The notes beneath the pieces are model-generated. The model worked only from the letters and a program-made list of their open reading frames with translations, made no database searches and was not told the DNA's origin. From DASUBV01 sp963725175 (GTDB lineage: Bacteria; Actinomycetota; Actinomycetes; Streptosporangiales; Streptosporangiaceae): a stretch of 64,000 bases of DNA. This document shows, in pieces, positions 25,687 through 34,467 of this stretch; the first letter of the stretch is position 1; every line of letters starts with the position of its first letter. The DNA lies in assembly GCA_963725175.1 (NCBI GenBank), contig CAVRXH010000006.1, positions 6,634,001-6,698,000 on the forward strand. Reading direction: 5' to 3'. Made by a program: the position numbers and the translations under genes.

Positions 25687-26019
25687 CTACCGAGCGTTCT
25701 CGCGCTCGGCGAGGATGTCGCGCCAGGGCCTCGCCGACGGGATGGGCGCGCCGGCCAGGATTTGCTCGGCTCGGGCGTGCATGGCGCGGCGGCCGTCGGG
25801 GTCGCGGGCGGAGTCGCAGGCGGAGATCCACCAGCGGTGCACGAAGTCGCTCAGCGCGCCGAGGTCGAGGTTCACCCGGACCTCGTCGAGGACCGCCTTG
25901 AGCCCGGCGTCGAACGCGTCACGGTCCTGGCGCACTACCAGGGCTGCCCGGATGGCACGCAGGCTCTTGGCGGGATCGGGCCCCGCGCCGGGGAGAATGT
26001 CGTGCGGCTGCGCGGTCAT
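25687..26019 (-). CDS. DUF6247-like putative antitoxin
   Basis: The 110-residue helical protein starts at ATG 26019 after GGGAGAGGAGG. It contains LRAIRAALVVRQDRDAFDAG, FHRWW-like FVHRWWISACDSARDPDGR and ends ARPWRDILAERENAR. This is the pattern of the DUF6247 family, which in actinomycetes is regularly encoded just upstream of a small RelE/ParE-like protein. The two genes form a two-gene operon on the minus strand. The antitoxin role is inferred from the arrangement. Confidence 0.6.
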   Translation of the reverse strand: MTAQPHDILPGAGPDPAKSLRAIRAALVVRQDRDAFDAGLKAVLDEVRVNLDLGALSDFVHRWWISACDSARDPDGRRAMHARAEQILAGAPIPSARPWRDILAERENAR

Positions 26020-26843
26020 CTGGGCCTCCTCTCCCTGCCGCAGATCCTACCGGGCCGGGGCGTCACGGTTGGTGACCGCAGCACCCAGCGGTGACCTCCC
26101 CGTGCCGCCGCGTCCTGGTGCGGCAGTTATAGCGGCGCTTGTCTGCTCATTCCCGTGCGAGGCACAGCGATCAAGGCCACCAGCGCCCTGCGGTGTCTCA
26201 CGCTGCACTGGTGAGTGCTTGCCGACTATACGGGCTTGCATGGTACCGAGGCATGGGTCTGCGGCTAGGGGCGATGACGCGGCAGTGCCGCGGGCGGTGT
26301 CGGCGGCGGGTCGGTCACCGGGTGCCTCTGGCCGGCTTGCGCGGTGGTAGGCAGCATGCGCTGCCGAACATGGCCGCGAGCACGTCACTGCCCAGTCGGC
26401 AAGGGGGATTCCTGGATCTGCGAGCCTGGGTCCCCAGGCTCTGAAGGGAGGCGGAGGCAGTCCTCCGGCCCAGCCGGTCGAGCAGGACGTGGTGGCCGTG
26501 CCGGGCTGCGGTGGTGCCTCACCCCGCGGATAGCAGCAATCACATCACGCCGGAACTCCAGCGGGAACAGCCTGAGCATGGCCAGGACCGTCGCGGCGAG
26601 GATCAGATCCGCCGCGCAGATAAGGCATCGACTTAGCCGGCGTAGTTCCTATTGGTGCCTGTTGGTTTCGCGTCCTGCTGTATAGTCAGAGTCGCAGGCA
26701 GGGAGCTTAGGATTGGGCCTGAGCCACCGCCGTTTGTCTTCTGGGCATGGAGCGTCGGAGCGTACCCTCGCCACCGCCTTGCCAAATTCCCTTCTCACAA
26801 GTGTCAGCGTCAGCTAAGGCAAGGGCTGGCCGAAGGAGGCACC
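26020..26843. other. Long gap without a recognisable gene
   Basis: About 820 bp contain several short overlapping frames on both strands (for example around 26047-26388 and 26344-26685) with no recognisable motif. The last 15 bases hold the GAAGGAGG ribosome site of the next gene. Confidence 0.35.
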
Positions 26844-27854
26844 ATGACTATCTACTCGCTGCACGCTAACCGCGGAAAAACTCAGATCCTGGCGACCTAC
26901 GACGGTGACCTGGGCGTCACCTCGTCCACTGTGACGAGTGTGGATGACGCCGCGGCGACTGCCGCGATCGTTGATGCCCTCAACCGGGTTTCCGCAGCGG
27001 CTTGCGTGCCGATCAGCGTCTGGGATGAGCGCTCCGAGCACTCTGCCCGATACCCGAGTATGCATCTAGCGGCCATCACCGAGCCGGGTCGTCGCGTGGA
27101 ACTTCTGGCTGGTCGAGGTGAGCACAGCCTCTGGTATGAGTACGCCATGCTGATGCTCCACCATGCGCTTGCCGACCTCGATACCGCGGTCGCGGGGATG
27201 CCCGCGCCAGTGCGAACTGCGATCACGGCCGAACTTGAGGCTGAGGCTCGCTCCTTGCGCGTCGGCCTGCACGAATTCGAGGACGGCCCTTCTGAAGAGG
27301 AAACGGAGCGGCGATGGGGCTTCGAGGACCCGTTCGTGCTGTTTGATGGCGCGATGGCCGAGTTGAGCCAGGACACGCGCGAACGGCTTGACAGGCTGGA
27401 GGGAAATTTGTCCGCTGAAGAACTCGCCGAAGCGGCCGAAGACTTGCGGGTCCTGTACAGCGCATGCATCACGGCAGAGGTCGGCCGCACGATGTTGGAG
27501 GAGCGGTACCTTTCGGTATCCTGCGAGCACGAGGAGAGTCCAGCCGACGGCCATTTCCTCACAATCGAGGCACCGCTTCCTGGGCGCCCTGGCGGGCAAG
27601 CACGGTGGTCAGTAACCGTCGGCCAATGGGTTCCCGATGAGTACGATCCGGACGGGGAAGTCGGGTCGGCTCATGGCGAAACGCTGCTGGAGTGCGCTCT
27701 GGCGGAACGGCCGGCAGCAAGTGAGCTAACTGGCCTGATCAGACTGGCCGGAACCGGGCTTGAGCAACTGCCGGCCTGGGCCAAGACTCCTGTCGGCGAC
27801 ACGCTAGCCGGAACCGCTGTCGTCGTGACGAAGCGACACGACGACTCTCGTTAA
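26844..27854 (+). CDS. Hypothetical protein, 336 residues
   Basis: ATG 26844 follows a strong GAAGGAGG at 26831-26838. The N-terminal domain (MTIYSLHANRGKTQILATYD, DDAAATAAIVDALNRVSAAA) looks like a small alpha/beta domain. A long acidic helical middle follows (EFEDGPSEEETERRWGFEDP, LDRLEGNLSAEELAEAAEDL), then a beta-rich end (HFLTIEAPLPGRPGG, GTAVVVTKRHDDS). No signal peptide or membrane segment is seen. I do not recognise the family. It lies in the island between att-like copies 1 and 2, so it is likely accessory. Confidence 0.6.
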   Translation: MTIYSLHANRGKTQILATYDGDLGVTSSTVTSVDDAAATAAIVDALNRVSAAACVPISVWDERSEHSARYPSMHLAAITEPGRRVELLAGRGEHSLWYEYAMLMLHHALADLDTAVAGMPAPVRTAITAELEAEARSLRVGLHEFEDGPSEEETERRWGFEDPFVLFDGAMAELSQDTRERLDRLEGNLSAEELAEAAEDLRVLYSACITAEVGRTMLEERYLSVSCEHEESPADGHFLTIEAPLPGRPGGQARWSVTVGQWVPDEYDPDGEVGSAHGETLLECALAERPAASELTGLIRLAGTGLEQLPAWAKTPVGDTLAGTAVVVTKRHDDSR

Positions 27855-28263
27855 CTCGGGCTGCTCGCTGTCACGCGCGGATATGAGAGTGAACCCTTCA
27901 AGCTGGCGTGCGTACCTCTGGAACTCCTCCTCCACGCTTCCCGGAAGGCCGTCGTCTCCGGGCTCCTCGGCCCACCCCGCCACCGCCGACCCGGGCCGCT
28001 CCAGGCCCTTCGAGCGCTGAAGCCTCGGGCCTGCAGACGCTCACGCATCTGCCGCACCGTCGCCTGATAGCCGTACTCGCCGTCTTCTCCAGCCTCGAAG
28101 TACCGGTCCGCCTCGGTAACAGCGCCGCGATATCTCGGTCGCACCAGTCCCTCGTCCAGAACAACAACGAGGCGGACCCGATTTGCACCTTCGAGTTGTG
28201 GCTCACCCTTTCAGGATCCCATCCCTGCAACGCATCCAGTCCCGACCTGAGCCTGAATCTCAC
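27850..28263 (-). pseudogene. Small hypothetical gene broken by two frameshifts
   Basis: Protein-like sequence is spread over three frames: SGLDALQGWDPERVSHNSKV and QIGSAS from GTG 28263; then VVLDEGLVRPRYRGAVTEAD and EAGEDGEYGYQATVRQMRER in a second frame; then SVEEEFQRYARQLEGFTLIS in a third. The first junction lies in a run of GTT/TTG repeats near 28163-28175, the second near 28010-28030. One intact protein of about 140-150 residues can be rebuilt by two single-base corrections. The restored C-terminus would run slightly into the convergent gene. The family is unknown. Confidence 0.5.
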
Positions 28264-28422
28264 TCAGGTATAGCGCGTGACCAGGGACGATCAGACACGC
28301 CTACATCGGTGTCTCACGCCCAGGCCGGCCTGGGCGCGGCGCCGCTGCGCCCCGGTACGCTTCAGCGGAAGAGGAGGTCCCAGGCAGGCCCGTGGGACTC
28401 CTGCCGACGCTGGAGTCAGCCG

Positions 28423-29505
28423 ATGACGATGACCGTGCAAGAGCCCATGAGCGAAGAGCAGCTTGTTGTGCTTCAGGCGGTCTACGACCGGTTCTGTGAG
28501 CGAGGCACCTGGACGACCTTCGGAGACGTTGATCGGCCACTGCGTCGCCTCGGCCTTGTCCCGGACGCTATAGTCGCGACGCTTGCCGCGGATCTGCTGC
28601 TGTCCTTTGACGCCAGCCGGGCGCTCCCGATCGCCCGTGACGAATTGAGGTTGAGTCTCAAGGGGATCGCTGCCTGCAATGGCGGTCAGGAAGATATTGA
28701 CTACTTCCTACGGCTCGTTCCGTGGCTGGCGGAACGGGAACTCGAATTCAGTCCGGACGACGAGCATCCGGAAGCTGATCTCCGTGTGACGGTGGCCGAG
28801 ATCAGAGAGCATCTGCAACTTCTCGACGACCCGGCAGGTGTCATCGATAGGCTGCGGCGGCTCATCGATCTTCAGCGTTGGGATTGGTCAAACGGCGAGA
28901 TTCAGCCGGGCGAGTGGTATGTTCAAGTTGATCGCAGCATTTACCGCTTCGCTCACGTCAAGACACTCGACGACTATGTTGACGTGATAGCTAAATGGGA
29001 AGAAGAGGGCAAGCGGTCATACGCTGCGATTCCCGTTGAGCTTTTTGATCCGGCTTTTGGGTACTCTGGCACCGAGTACCAACCAGAACCGCCGGCCGAC
29101 ACTTACGTATCACAGATCACCGTCGCCGCCATCGAGGCAGCGACAGAACAGTCAACTTTGAACTGCGGCAAGCTCCTTCGGCTTATTGCCGAACTAAACG
29201 ACGACTACACAAGTGGCAGGGCGTACTCGGCTCACGCCATGCTGCGGGCGCTTCTCGATCACGTGCCACCAATTCTAGGCTGTTCCGACTTCAATGCCGT
29301 GGCCAATAATTATGGCTGGAGTCTGACTGACAAGAGGTACATGAAGCGGCTCGTTGAGTTCAGGGTTCAGGCTGACGATGTCCTGCACCGCCAGATATCG
29401 AAGCAAGCTGACGTCCTGGACATCGAAGACATGCCGCAACGGGCAGCGATAAACATCCTACTCCAATTATGCGCCGACAAGCTGCAAGGCGATCCGACCA
29501 AATGA
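28423..29505 (+). CDS. Hypothetical protein, 360 residues, possible conflict-system component
   Basis: The start is taken at ATG 28423 (ATG 28429 also possible); the frame is open further upstream without family-like sequence. The N-terminal region (SEEQLVVLQAVYDRFCERGT, WTTFGDVDRPLRRLGL) reads as a winged-helix domain. The C-terminal region (LNCGKLLRLIAELNDDYTSG, YSAHAMLRALLDHVPPILGC, INILLQLCADKLQGD) is helical and resembles C-terminal domains of abortive-infection-type proteins, though only loosely. It is convergent with the PD-(D/E)XK-like gene at 29931-31199 and lies in the att-bounded island. Confidence 0.55.
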   Translation: MTMTVQEPMSEEQLVVLQAVYDRFCERGTWTTFGDVDRPLRRLGLVPDAIVATLAADLLLSFDASRALPIARDELRLSLKGIAACNGGQEDIDYFLRLVPWLAERELEFSPDDEHPEADLRVTVAEIREHLQLLDDPAGVIDRLRRLIDLQRWDWSNGEIQPGEWYVQVDRSIYRFAHVKTLDDYVDVIAKWEEEGKRSYAAIPVELFDPAFGYSGTEYQPEPPADTYVSQITVAAIEAATEQSTLNCGKLLRLIAELNDDYTSGRAYSAHAMLRALLDHVPPILGCSDFNAVANNYGWSLTDKRYMKRLVEFRVQADDVLHRQISKQADVLDIEDMPQRAAINILLQLCADKLQGDPTK

Positions 29506-29930
29506 TGACTCAGCAACAACCGCCAGACGGCGGTGCCGTCGGCGATGCGGCTGTGTTTCCCTCTGTCAACGTCGCCTCGCTGCCGTGGGCCTTCACTCAG
29601 CTGCACCGCCGAGTTCATCAATGGTTTCGCCCCTTACGCTGAGACTACGGACATCGCCCCATGAGCGAAATGCTGCGCCGTCGGCTTGCGTGCCTGCGTT
29701 CGTGCTACGTGATGCGCGCGTCGCTGCGTCGCGCGGCGCGGACGCCAGGGTGGTTCATGCTCGCCAGTCGAGCGCGCCGGGGGCGTGCCGGGTCGCGGCG
29801 CGGTGCCGCCTGGCTGTCAGATCTCGTTTCAGGGCGCGGCCCGTATGCGCGTGGCGGCAGCGGTGTTAGCGGTCACAACGTCGGCAGGCCTGAGATGCTG
29901 ACACCAGCGGGGCGATTGACAGGCGGATAT
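29506..29930. other. Intergenic region between convergent genes
   Basis: No recognisable gene, repeat or clear terminator hairpin was found in these 425 bp. Short Arg/Ala-rich frames here are typical GC-rich noise. Confidence 0.35.
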
Positions 29931-31199
29931 CTACTCAATTTCCATCGAGAAGATCGAGCCGTCGGACGTGGCGGAGTACAGGCTGGCGTCTGTTTGCAGG
30001 GCTGAGGTCATTGCGGCGTGGTGGCGCGTATCCGTGAGAGTGTCGAGCCGCTCGGCGAAGGCGATCTGGGCGTCAGCGATGGCCTCTGGGGGCTCGGTCA
30101 TCTGCTGATCGACGGTTTCGTCGACCGCGTACCTGATGTGCAGTCGCTGCCCGTGCATGTCCACAGTGACTGACGTCCCGCGAGCGGTTCCGTAGGGTGT
30201 CTCGAACGTGACGCGCTGCCGTGGCTGGCGTGCGAGGCGGCGCCGCATGACGGCGGGAGCCCACCTGTCCAGAGCGGCCATGTTGCCGCTGAAGTCGGCA
30301 AGAGCGGCCCAGGACGCGCGGACCGACGCGTTCGTGAGAAGTTCCGGCGGTATGTCAGTGACGTTCTCCTGGAGCTGGAACCCTGCGGCCTGGCCGATCG
30401 TGTTCGAGTTGACGGTGTACGAGGGTTCTGCATCGTCTGCGGGATCGATCGCCAGGTATGACAGCCGGCTGTTCATGGTTATCGTGCTGACTGCCAGGCC
30501 TCGTGGTATGCGTCCTCCGATCGTGATGCCTGCGAGCTGCCCAGCCGCGCTTGCCAGCTGGCGGACCGCGTAGCTGATGCTGCTGCTTGTTCCCTTGCAT
30601 TCCAGGGCGCGCACCCGGTACCTTCGCGGGCTGGACGGGTCGGGGGCAATGAGCAGGTAGTCCGGGCGCCGGGCTTTGATACCCCGGACGGCATGGCGCG
30701 ATCCGCCGGCGAAGATGTAGCGATCATCGAGCGCGGCATCGACGTCGACGATGCTCACCGGGAGCCCGGCTGCGCCCGTCTGCCTGAACCAGTGGCTCGC
30801 CAGCAGCGCGCCGAATCCGACGCCCATCTCCTCAGAGGTGACACGACGCTGGTTGCCGTTGATACGCCGGCCGGCTTCGCTGAGCGTCAGTGCGGGAAGC
30901 GTGGAACCCTCGCTGAGGTGTTCAAACAAGCCGATGTAGCGCGCGAGTGCCCAGTGGAGGTACATGTCGAGGAGATCGTCCTGATAGCGAGGCCGCGTGG
31001 CGTAGGAGAGCCAGTGCAAGGCCAGGAAGGGAAAGAGCGTGACGCCGTCCTCCAGGCCAGCCGCCGGCACGAGTAGCTTGCCGCCGTCGGCGAAATCCGG
31101 CACTTCCTGAATTCTCTTGGCGAGCTGGGAATCGCTCGTGCCGTGAAGGCGCACCTGCGACCCGACGACATGGCGCGCACGAGAAAGGTCCACGGCCAA
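29931..31199 (-). CDS. Hypothetical protein with PD-(D/E)XK-like nuclease signature
   Basis: The 422-residue protein has an all-helical N-terminal half (PFLALHWLSYATRPRYQDDL, MYLHWALARYIGLFEHLSEG, ALTLSEAGRRINGNQRRV) and then a region resembling a restriction-type nuclease core: SIVDVDAALDDRYIF, ARRPDYLLIAPD and, 12-15 residues on, YRVRALECKGTSSS, giving D...ExK. A following helix (AVRQLASAAGQLAGI) fits the fold. No helicase or methylase gene accompanies it. A role in defence, or as a phage/plasmid nuclease, is inferred. Start: the frame opens at 31199, possibly GTG-initiated. Confidence 0.55.
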   Translation of the reverse strand: MAVDLSRARHVVGSQVRLHGTSDSQLAKRIQEVPDFADGGKLLVPAAGLEDGVTLFPFLALHWLSYATRPRYQDDLLDMYLHWALARYIGLFEHLSEGSTLPALTLSEAGRRINGNQRRVTSEEMGVGFGALLASHWFRQTGAAGLPVSIVDVDAALDDRYIFAGGSRHAVRGIKARRPDYLLIAPDPSSPRRYRVRALECKGTSSSISYAVRQLASAAGQLAGITIGGRIPRGLAVSTITMNSRLSYLAIDPADDAEPSYTVNSNTIGQAAGFQLQENVTDIPPELLTNASVRASWAALADFSGNMAALDRWAPAVMRRRLARQPRQRVTFETPYGTARGTSVTVDMHGQRLHIRYAVDETVDQQMTEPPEAIADAQIAFAERLDTLTDTRHHAAMTSALQTDASLYSATSDGSIFSMEIE

Positions 31200-31536
31200 G
31201 TATTTCAGGGCAGTACCGCAGCAGCCAGATCAACCTGACCTACGAGCTGGGAACTGCGGCGCGCCGAAGCCTCAAAGCGCTGGGCGTCGCCGACTGGGGG
31301 CGTAACCTGGCGGCTCCGGATCTCGCTCAATACGGGATGGCGCACGTCCTCTATGGCAAGAGGTGCGCGCAGCCGCCGCGGCGGCGCAGCCGCGTTCTGC
31401 CTTCGCGATGGGCTGCGGTAGGGGCGGAGCCGCCGCTGCCATCAGAGTACGGGTGGTTTCGGTCAGTAGGAGTGCTGGGTGCACGGCGACCATAACCGCC
31501 TGCCCGAGCCAGCGCGGTTATCCTTCCGGATGGTGG
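31200..31536. other. Gap with gene debris
   Basis: A plus-strand stretch at about 31215-31340 translates to SQINLTYELGTAARRSLKAL followed by GVADWGRNLAAPDLAQYGMA, which reads like a genuine protein fragment without start or stop. A GC-rich palindromic stretch (GCCGCCGCGGCGGC) follows at about 31373. Confidence 0.4.
31492..31521. repeat. Perfect 8-bp inverted repeat with 14-nt loop
   Basis: ATAACCGC (31492-31499) and GCGGTTAT (31514-31521) are exact complements. The hairpin lies 15 bp before the 195-bp direct repeat that carries att-like copy 2. It has no T-run, so it may be a recombinase or transfer-protein site rather than a terminator. Confidence 0.45.
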
Positions 31537-31731
31537 ATGCGCTGGTCAGCGGCACTACTGGGCTACCGATCCCGCTAGGGACGGCCGGGAGGGCGTGGAG
31601 ATCTTTTCAGTGACCTCTCGCCTTTAGGCCTATAAGTTCGCGGTGGCCTGTGTTTTTGCTGTAGCCACAGCGTGGGGGCCTGGTCGCCTTACAAGCGAGG
31701 GGTCGGTGGTTCGAACCCACCTGCGCCCACC
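31537..31731 (+). repeat. 195-bp direct repeat ending in tRNA-Val 3' fragment (att-like copy 2)
   Basis: This block runs from ATGCGCTGGTCAGC through ATCTTTTCAGTGACCTCTCG, TGGCCTGTGTTTTTGCT and GCGTGGGGGCCTGG to the tRNA-Val 3' fragment at 31687-31731. It matches 34198-34392 over its full length with roughly 80 percent identity by eye. The tRNA part is the best conserved. No D-arm is present, so it is an attachment-site remnant, not a tRNA gene. Confidence 0.75.
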
Positions 31732-31979
31732 CTGATGTCTAGTCTGAGCTGCGGGGATGGCGGCTGCAACCGATTATTTCCGCAGGCCGGGACGGGTGCT
31801 GTAGATAAGCGAGTGCTGTCTGCGGCTGGCCGCTTTAGCAGTGTTAGCTGCGGTGATATGGCGCTGGAAGTAGCAACAACAGTCAGTGACCTGTCGCTTT
31901 TGCGGTTCGCTGGCCGCTGTCGGTTGTCACGGGTTCAAGGGCCGAAACGACAACTCGGGGGTTGCTGCGTCAGGGATCT

Positions 31980-32648
31980 ATGAACGACCACGTGGCCGTT
32001 ATGCTCCGGATGCGGCTCCTGGTGCTTCTTGGATGGCGGCCGCCTGAGCGGAGGTGGGCTGGGATGCCATCGGGTGGAAGGGAGCGGCGGTCTCCGGTGC
32101 GGTCGGCCGAGCGCGGCGGGACCTTGCGGTGGTGGCGGGCGCTGGATGGGTCCTGGCGCGTGGTCATAGTCGGCAGCATTGCGCTACTGGTTGCTGCTGG
32201 GGTTACGGTCGGCCTGCTTGGGAGGACCGGGGGCGGCGGCGCTGCTCCGCAGGTGCGGCAGTACCTGACGTTCACGGCTTGCCTGCTGACCGGGCCAGGC
32301 GGGGTTGCGGACGGCCCGGCAGCGACTGCCTGGGCCGGGATGGAGCAGGCGTCGCTGCGGACGCGGGCTCAGGTGCAGTACCTGCCGGTGATGCCGGGCA
32401 CGACGGCGGGTGCGGCTGCTCCGGTCCTGGCGAGCCTGATCGTGCGGCACTGCGGCCTGGTGATCGCGGCGGGGGCGGCTCAGGTGGCTGCGGTGGAGCA
32501 GGATGCACCGCGGTACCGGTCGGTGCGCTTTGCCGTGCTGGGCAAGGGGGCGGCCGGGCCGAACGTGGCGGTGGTCCCGGCAGGCATGGGGATGCGGGCG
32601 TCGGTTGTCGGGCTGGTGTCGGCGGCGGTTTCCGGCGGCGGCCGATAG
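31980..32648 (+). CDS. Membrane-anchored BMP-lipoprotein-like sensor domain protein
   Basis: ATG 31980 follows AGGGATCT. After a basic cytosolic tail comes one membrane helix (VVIVGSIALLVAAGVTVGLLG). The extracytoplasmic domain (QVRQYLTFTACLLTGPGGVA, GMEQASLRTRAQVQYLPVMP, LASLIVRHCGLVIAAGAAQV, YRSVRFAVLGKGAAGPNVAV) resembles the first lobe of Bmp/Med-type purine-nucleoside-binding proteins as found in small actinomycete membrane proteins. The second lobe is absent, so ligand binding may be lost or shared with a partner. A hairpin follows at 32710. Its 222 residues lie within the segment bounded by the 195-bp direct repeats. Confidence 0.6.
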   Translation: MNDHVAVMLRMRLLVLLGWRPPERRWAGMPSGGRERRSPVRSAERGGTLRWWRALDGSWRVVIVGSIALLVAAGVTVGLLGRTGGGGAAPQVRQYLTFTACLLTGPGGVADGPAATAWAGMEQASLRTRAQVQYLPVMPGTTAGAAAPVLASLIVRHCGLVIAAGAAQVAAVEQDAPRYRSVRFAVLGKGAAGPNVAVVPAGMGMRASVVGLVSAAVSGGGR

Positions 32649-32709
32649 CCGAGCTATTGACTCGCCCTGGCTCGTCCGGTAAAGCGGCCTTACCTGCCCT
32701 TTAGTAAAA

Positions 32710-32742
32710 AGAGCGTAAAGAGCAGAAGTGGTCTCTTTGCTC
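32710..32742 (+). terminator. Imperfect inverted repeat, possible terminator
   Basis: AGAGCGTAAAGAG and CTCTTTGCTCT pair imperfectly around a short loop about 60 bp after the stop of the preceding gene. A T-rich tail is weak (TATTGTG), so a terminator function is only possible. Confidence 0.4.
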
Positions 32743-32930
32743 TATTGTGCCGATTCCTTTGCAATGTCAGGCTGCGTTCGTTTGGCTGTTCTGCGGCTAT
32801 CCGGGAGCGCTGATGCTTGCTGGCGGGCGGGGTCATGGGAGCGGTGCGGGCTCGCGGCGGGGGAGTGAGGTGCCCCACGGTTCCCGGACAGGGGATCCAA
32901 TAGGATTCTCCTGGAAAGGAACGGGATCGA

Positions 32931-33221
32931 GTGGCCAGGAATCGCAGGAAGTTTTCTCCTGAGTTCAAGGAGGAAGCCGCCAAGATGGTGGTGGAAACGT
33001 CCAGGCCCGTCGCGCATGTCGCCCGCGAGCTGGATGTGAACGAGACGACGCTCGGTAACTGGGTGAAAGAGTACCGGGAAAGGCATGCGGGGGACGAGCC
33101 CGCGCTGCCGGTACCGGAGCGCGCCCGGCTGCGCGAGCTCGAGCGGGAGAACCGCGAGCTGAAGATGAAGGTCGAGTTCCTTTCAAAAGCCGCGGCGTAC
33201 TTTGCGGCGGAGCACCGGTAA
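32931..33221 (+). CDS. IS3-family OrfA (HTH and leucine zipper)
   Basis: GTG 32931 after GAAAGGA opens a 96-residue OrfA: NRRKFSPEFKEEAAKMVVE, an HTH (PVAHVARELDVNETTLGNWV) and a heptad helix (LRELERENRELKMKVEFLSKA). A TCAAAAG run near 33182-33188 is the likely -1 slip site, since the -1 frame continues open into OrfB (QEYEFIDAEYATRAGE). Confidence 0.85.
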   Translation: MARNRRKFSPEFKEEAAKMVVETSRPVAHVARELDVNETTLGNWVKEYRERHAGDEPALPVPERARLRELERENRELKMKVEFLSKAAAYFAAEHR

Positions 33222-34126
33222 CTCAGGAGTACGAGTTTATCGATGCGGAGTACGCCACCCGTGCCGGGGAGACGGCATGCGCTCCGACGATCGTGCAGAT
33301 GTGCAAGTGGCTGGAGGTCTCCCGGTCGGGTTTCCATGACTGGAGATCACGGCCGGAATCAGCGACGGCTAAGAGAAGGGAAATGCTGAAAATCAGGATA
33401 AAGGCATTGTTCGAGGCGAACAACGGCGACTGCGGCTGCCGGCGCGTGCACGCCTCGCTGGCGCGCGGCGGCGAGCGGTGCTCGGCCGAGCTGGTCCGCC
33501 GCCTGATGCGCGACCTGGGCCTGGTGGCGTGCCAGCCCCGGCCGTGGCGGCACTCGCTGACTGAGCAGGCGGGGCAGGCGGGTGATATCCCGGACCTCGT
33601 CCGCCGGGACTTCACGGCGGCGGCGCCCGGCCGCAAGATGGTCGGCGATATCACCTATGTTCCGACCTGGCAGGGCTGGCTTTATCTTGCGACCGTCATC
33701 GATTGTGCGACCCGGAAGATAGTCGGCTGGGCGATGGACGGCAATTACAAGACCCCGCTGATTATCTCCGCGATCGAGATGGCCGCCCGGAACCTGGAAC
33801 TTCCCGCCGGGGCGGTCTTCCACAGCGATCGCGGCAGCAATTACACGTCGGCGGCTTTCGCCGCCGCGCTTGAACGGCTCGGGATACGCCAGTCCGCCGG
33901 CCGGACGGGAATCTGCTATGACAATGCGCTATCGGAAAGCGTCAGCGCGTCCCTGAAAGTAGAGCTGGTTCACCGCACCGCCTACCCGGCCCTCCGGCAT
34001 GCCCGGAAAGATATTGCACGCTGGATCGAGCTTCGCTACAATCAGACGCGCCTCCACTCATGACTCGGGTACCGAACCCCGCAAGAGGTAATGGACGAAT
34101 TCCTGAATAAGCAGGCCGCAGCCTAA
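33185..34126 (+). pseudogene. IS3-family OrfB integrase with premature TGA
   Basis: The frame encodes VQMCKWLEVSRSGFHDWRSR, the HTH_21-like CGCRRVHASL, and an rve DDE core: GDITYVPTWQGWLYLATVID (first Asp), FHSDRGSNYTS (second Asp), NALSESVSASLKVEL (Glu). At 34061-34063 TGA interrupts the otherwise standard ending RLHS-x-LGYRTPQEVMDEFL, where related proteins have Gly (GGA). The frame continues 20 more codons to TAA at 34124-34126. A single G-to-T change thus removes the last 21 residues; the catalytic residues are intact, so loss of activity is likely but not certain. Confidence 0.8.
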
Positions 34127-34197
34127 ATTAACTACGAATCCCTGTCCGAGAAGCGCGGGGCAGCCCAGGCGAGTGCGGGCTATCCATCAGCTGATGA

Positions 34198-34392
34198 ATG
34201 CGCTGGTCAGCAGTAGCGCCGGGCTTCCGATCCCGACGGCGCGGCCAGAACGGCGTGAAGATCTTTTCAGTGACCTCTCGCCTTTGCGCTTATAAGTCCC
34301 CGGTGGCCTGTGTTTTTGCTGGTAGCTACAGCGTGGGGGCCTGGCCGCCTTACAAGCGAGGGGTCGCTGGTTCGAACCCGGCTGCGCCCACC
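34198..34392 (+). repeat. 195-bp direct repeat ending in tRNA-Val 3' fragment (att-like copy 3)
   Basis: Second copy of the block at 31537-31731, same length, same order and same end. The tRNA-Val fragment (34348-34392) differs from copies 1 and 2 in the T-stem (GGTCGCTGG and CCCGGCTGC), losing perfect pairing, which suggests an older, decaying site. The two 195-bp blocks enclose 2.5 kb with one host-type gene and an IS3. Confidence 0.75.
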
Positions 34393-34467
34393 CAGGTCAG
34401 AGGGCTGCTTGGCTGATGAGCTGCTTACGGGATTCCGCGATGGGAGCGCGATTTGCGGTCGGCCTGA

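Larger units (their letters stand above)
32871..34162 (+). mobile_element. IS3-family insertion sequence
   Basis: Ends are TGCCCCACGGTTCCCGGACA (left, 32871-32890) and, on the minus strand from 34162, TGCCCCGCGCTTCTCGGACA, an inverted repeat with few mismatches. Length is 1292 bp. No 3-4-bp target duplication is evident (left flank AGG, right flank GCC), so adjacent rearrangement is possible. It carries orfA and orfB in the usual -1 arrangement. Confidence 0.85.

Noticed and set aside
31373..31440. GC-rich palindromes as a possible CRISPR or origin
   Set aside because: The repeats are not regularly spaced, have no unique spacers and no replication gene is close.
34267..34416. Peptide frames reading SVGAWPPYKRGVAGSNPAAPT-like sequence over the tRNA-Val fragments
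   Set aside because: These are translations of the tRNA 3' end and its flank, a known source of spurious small proteins.
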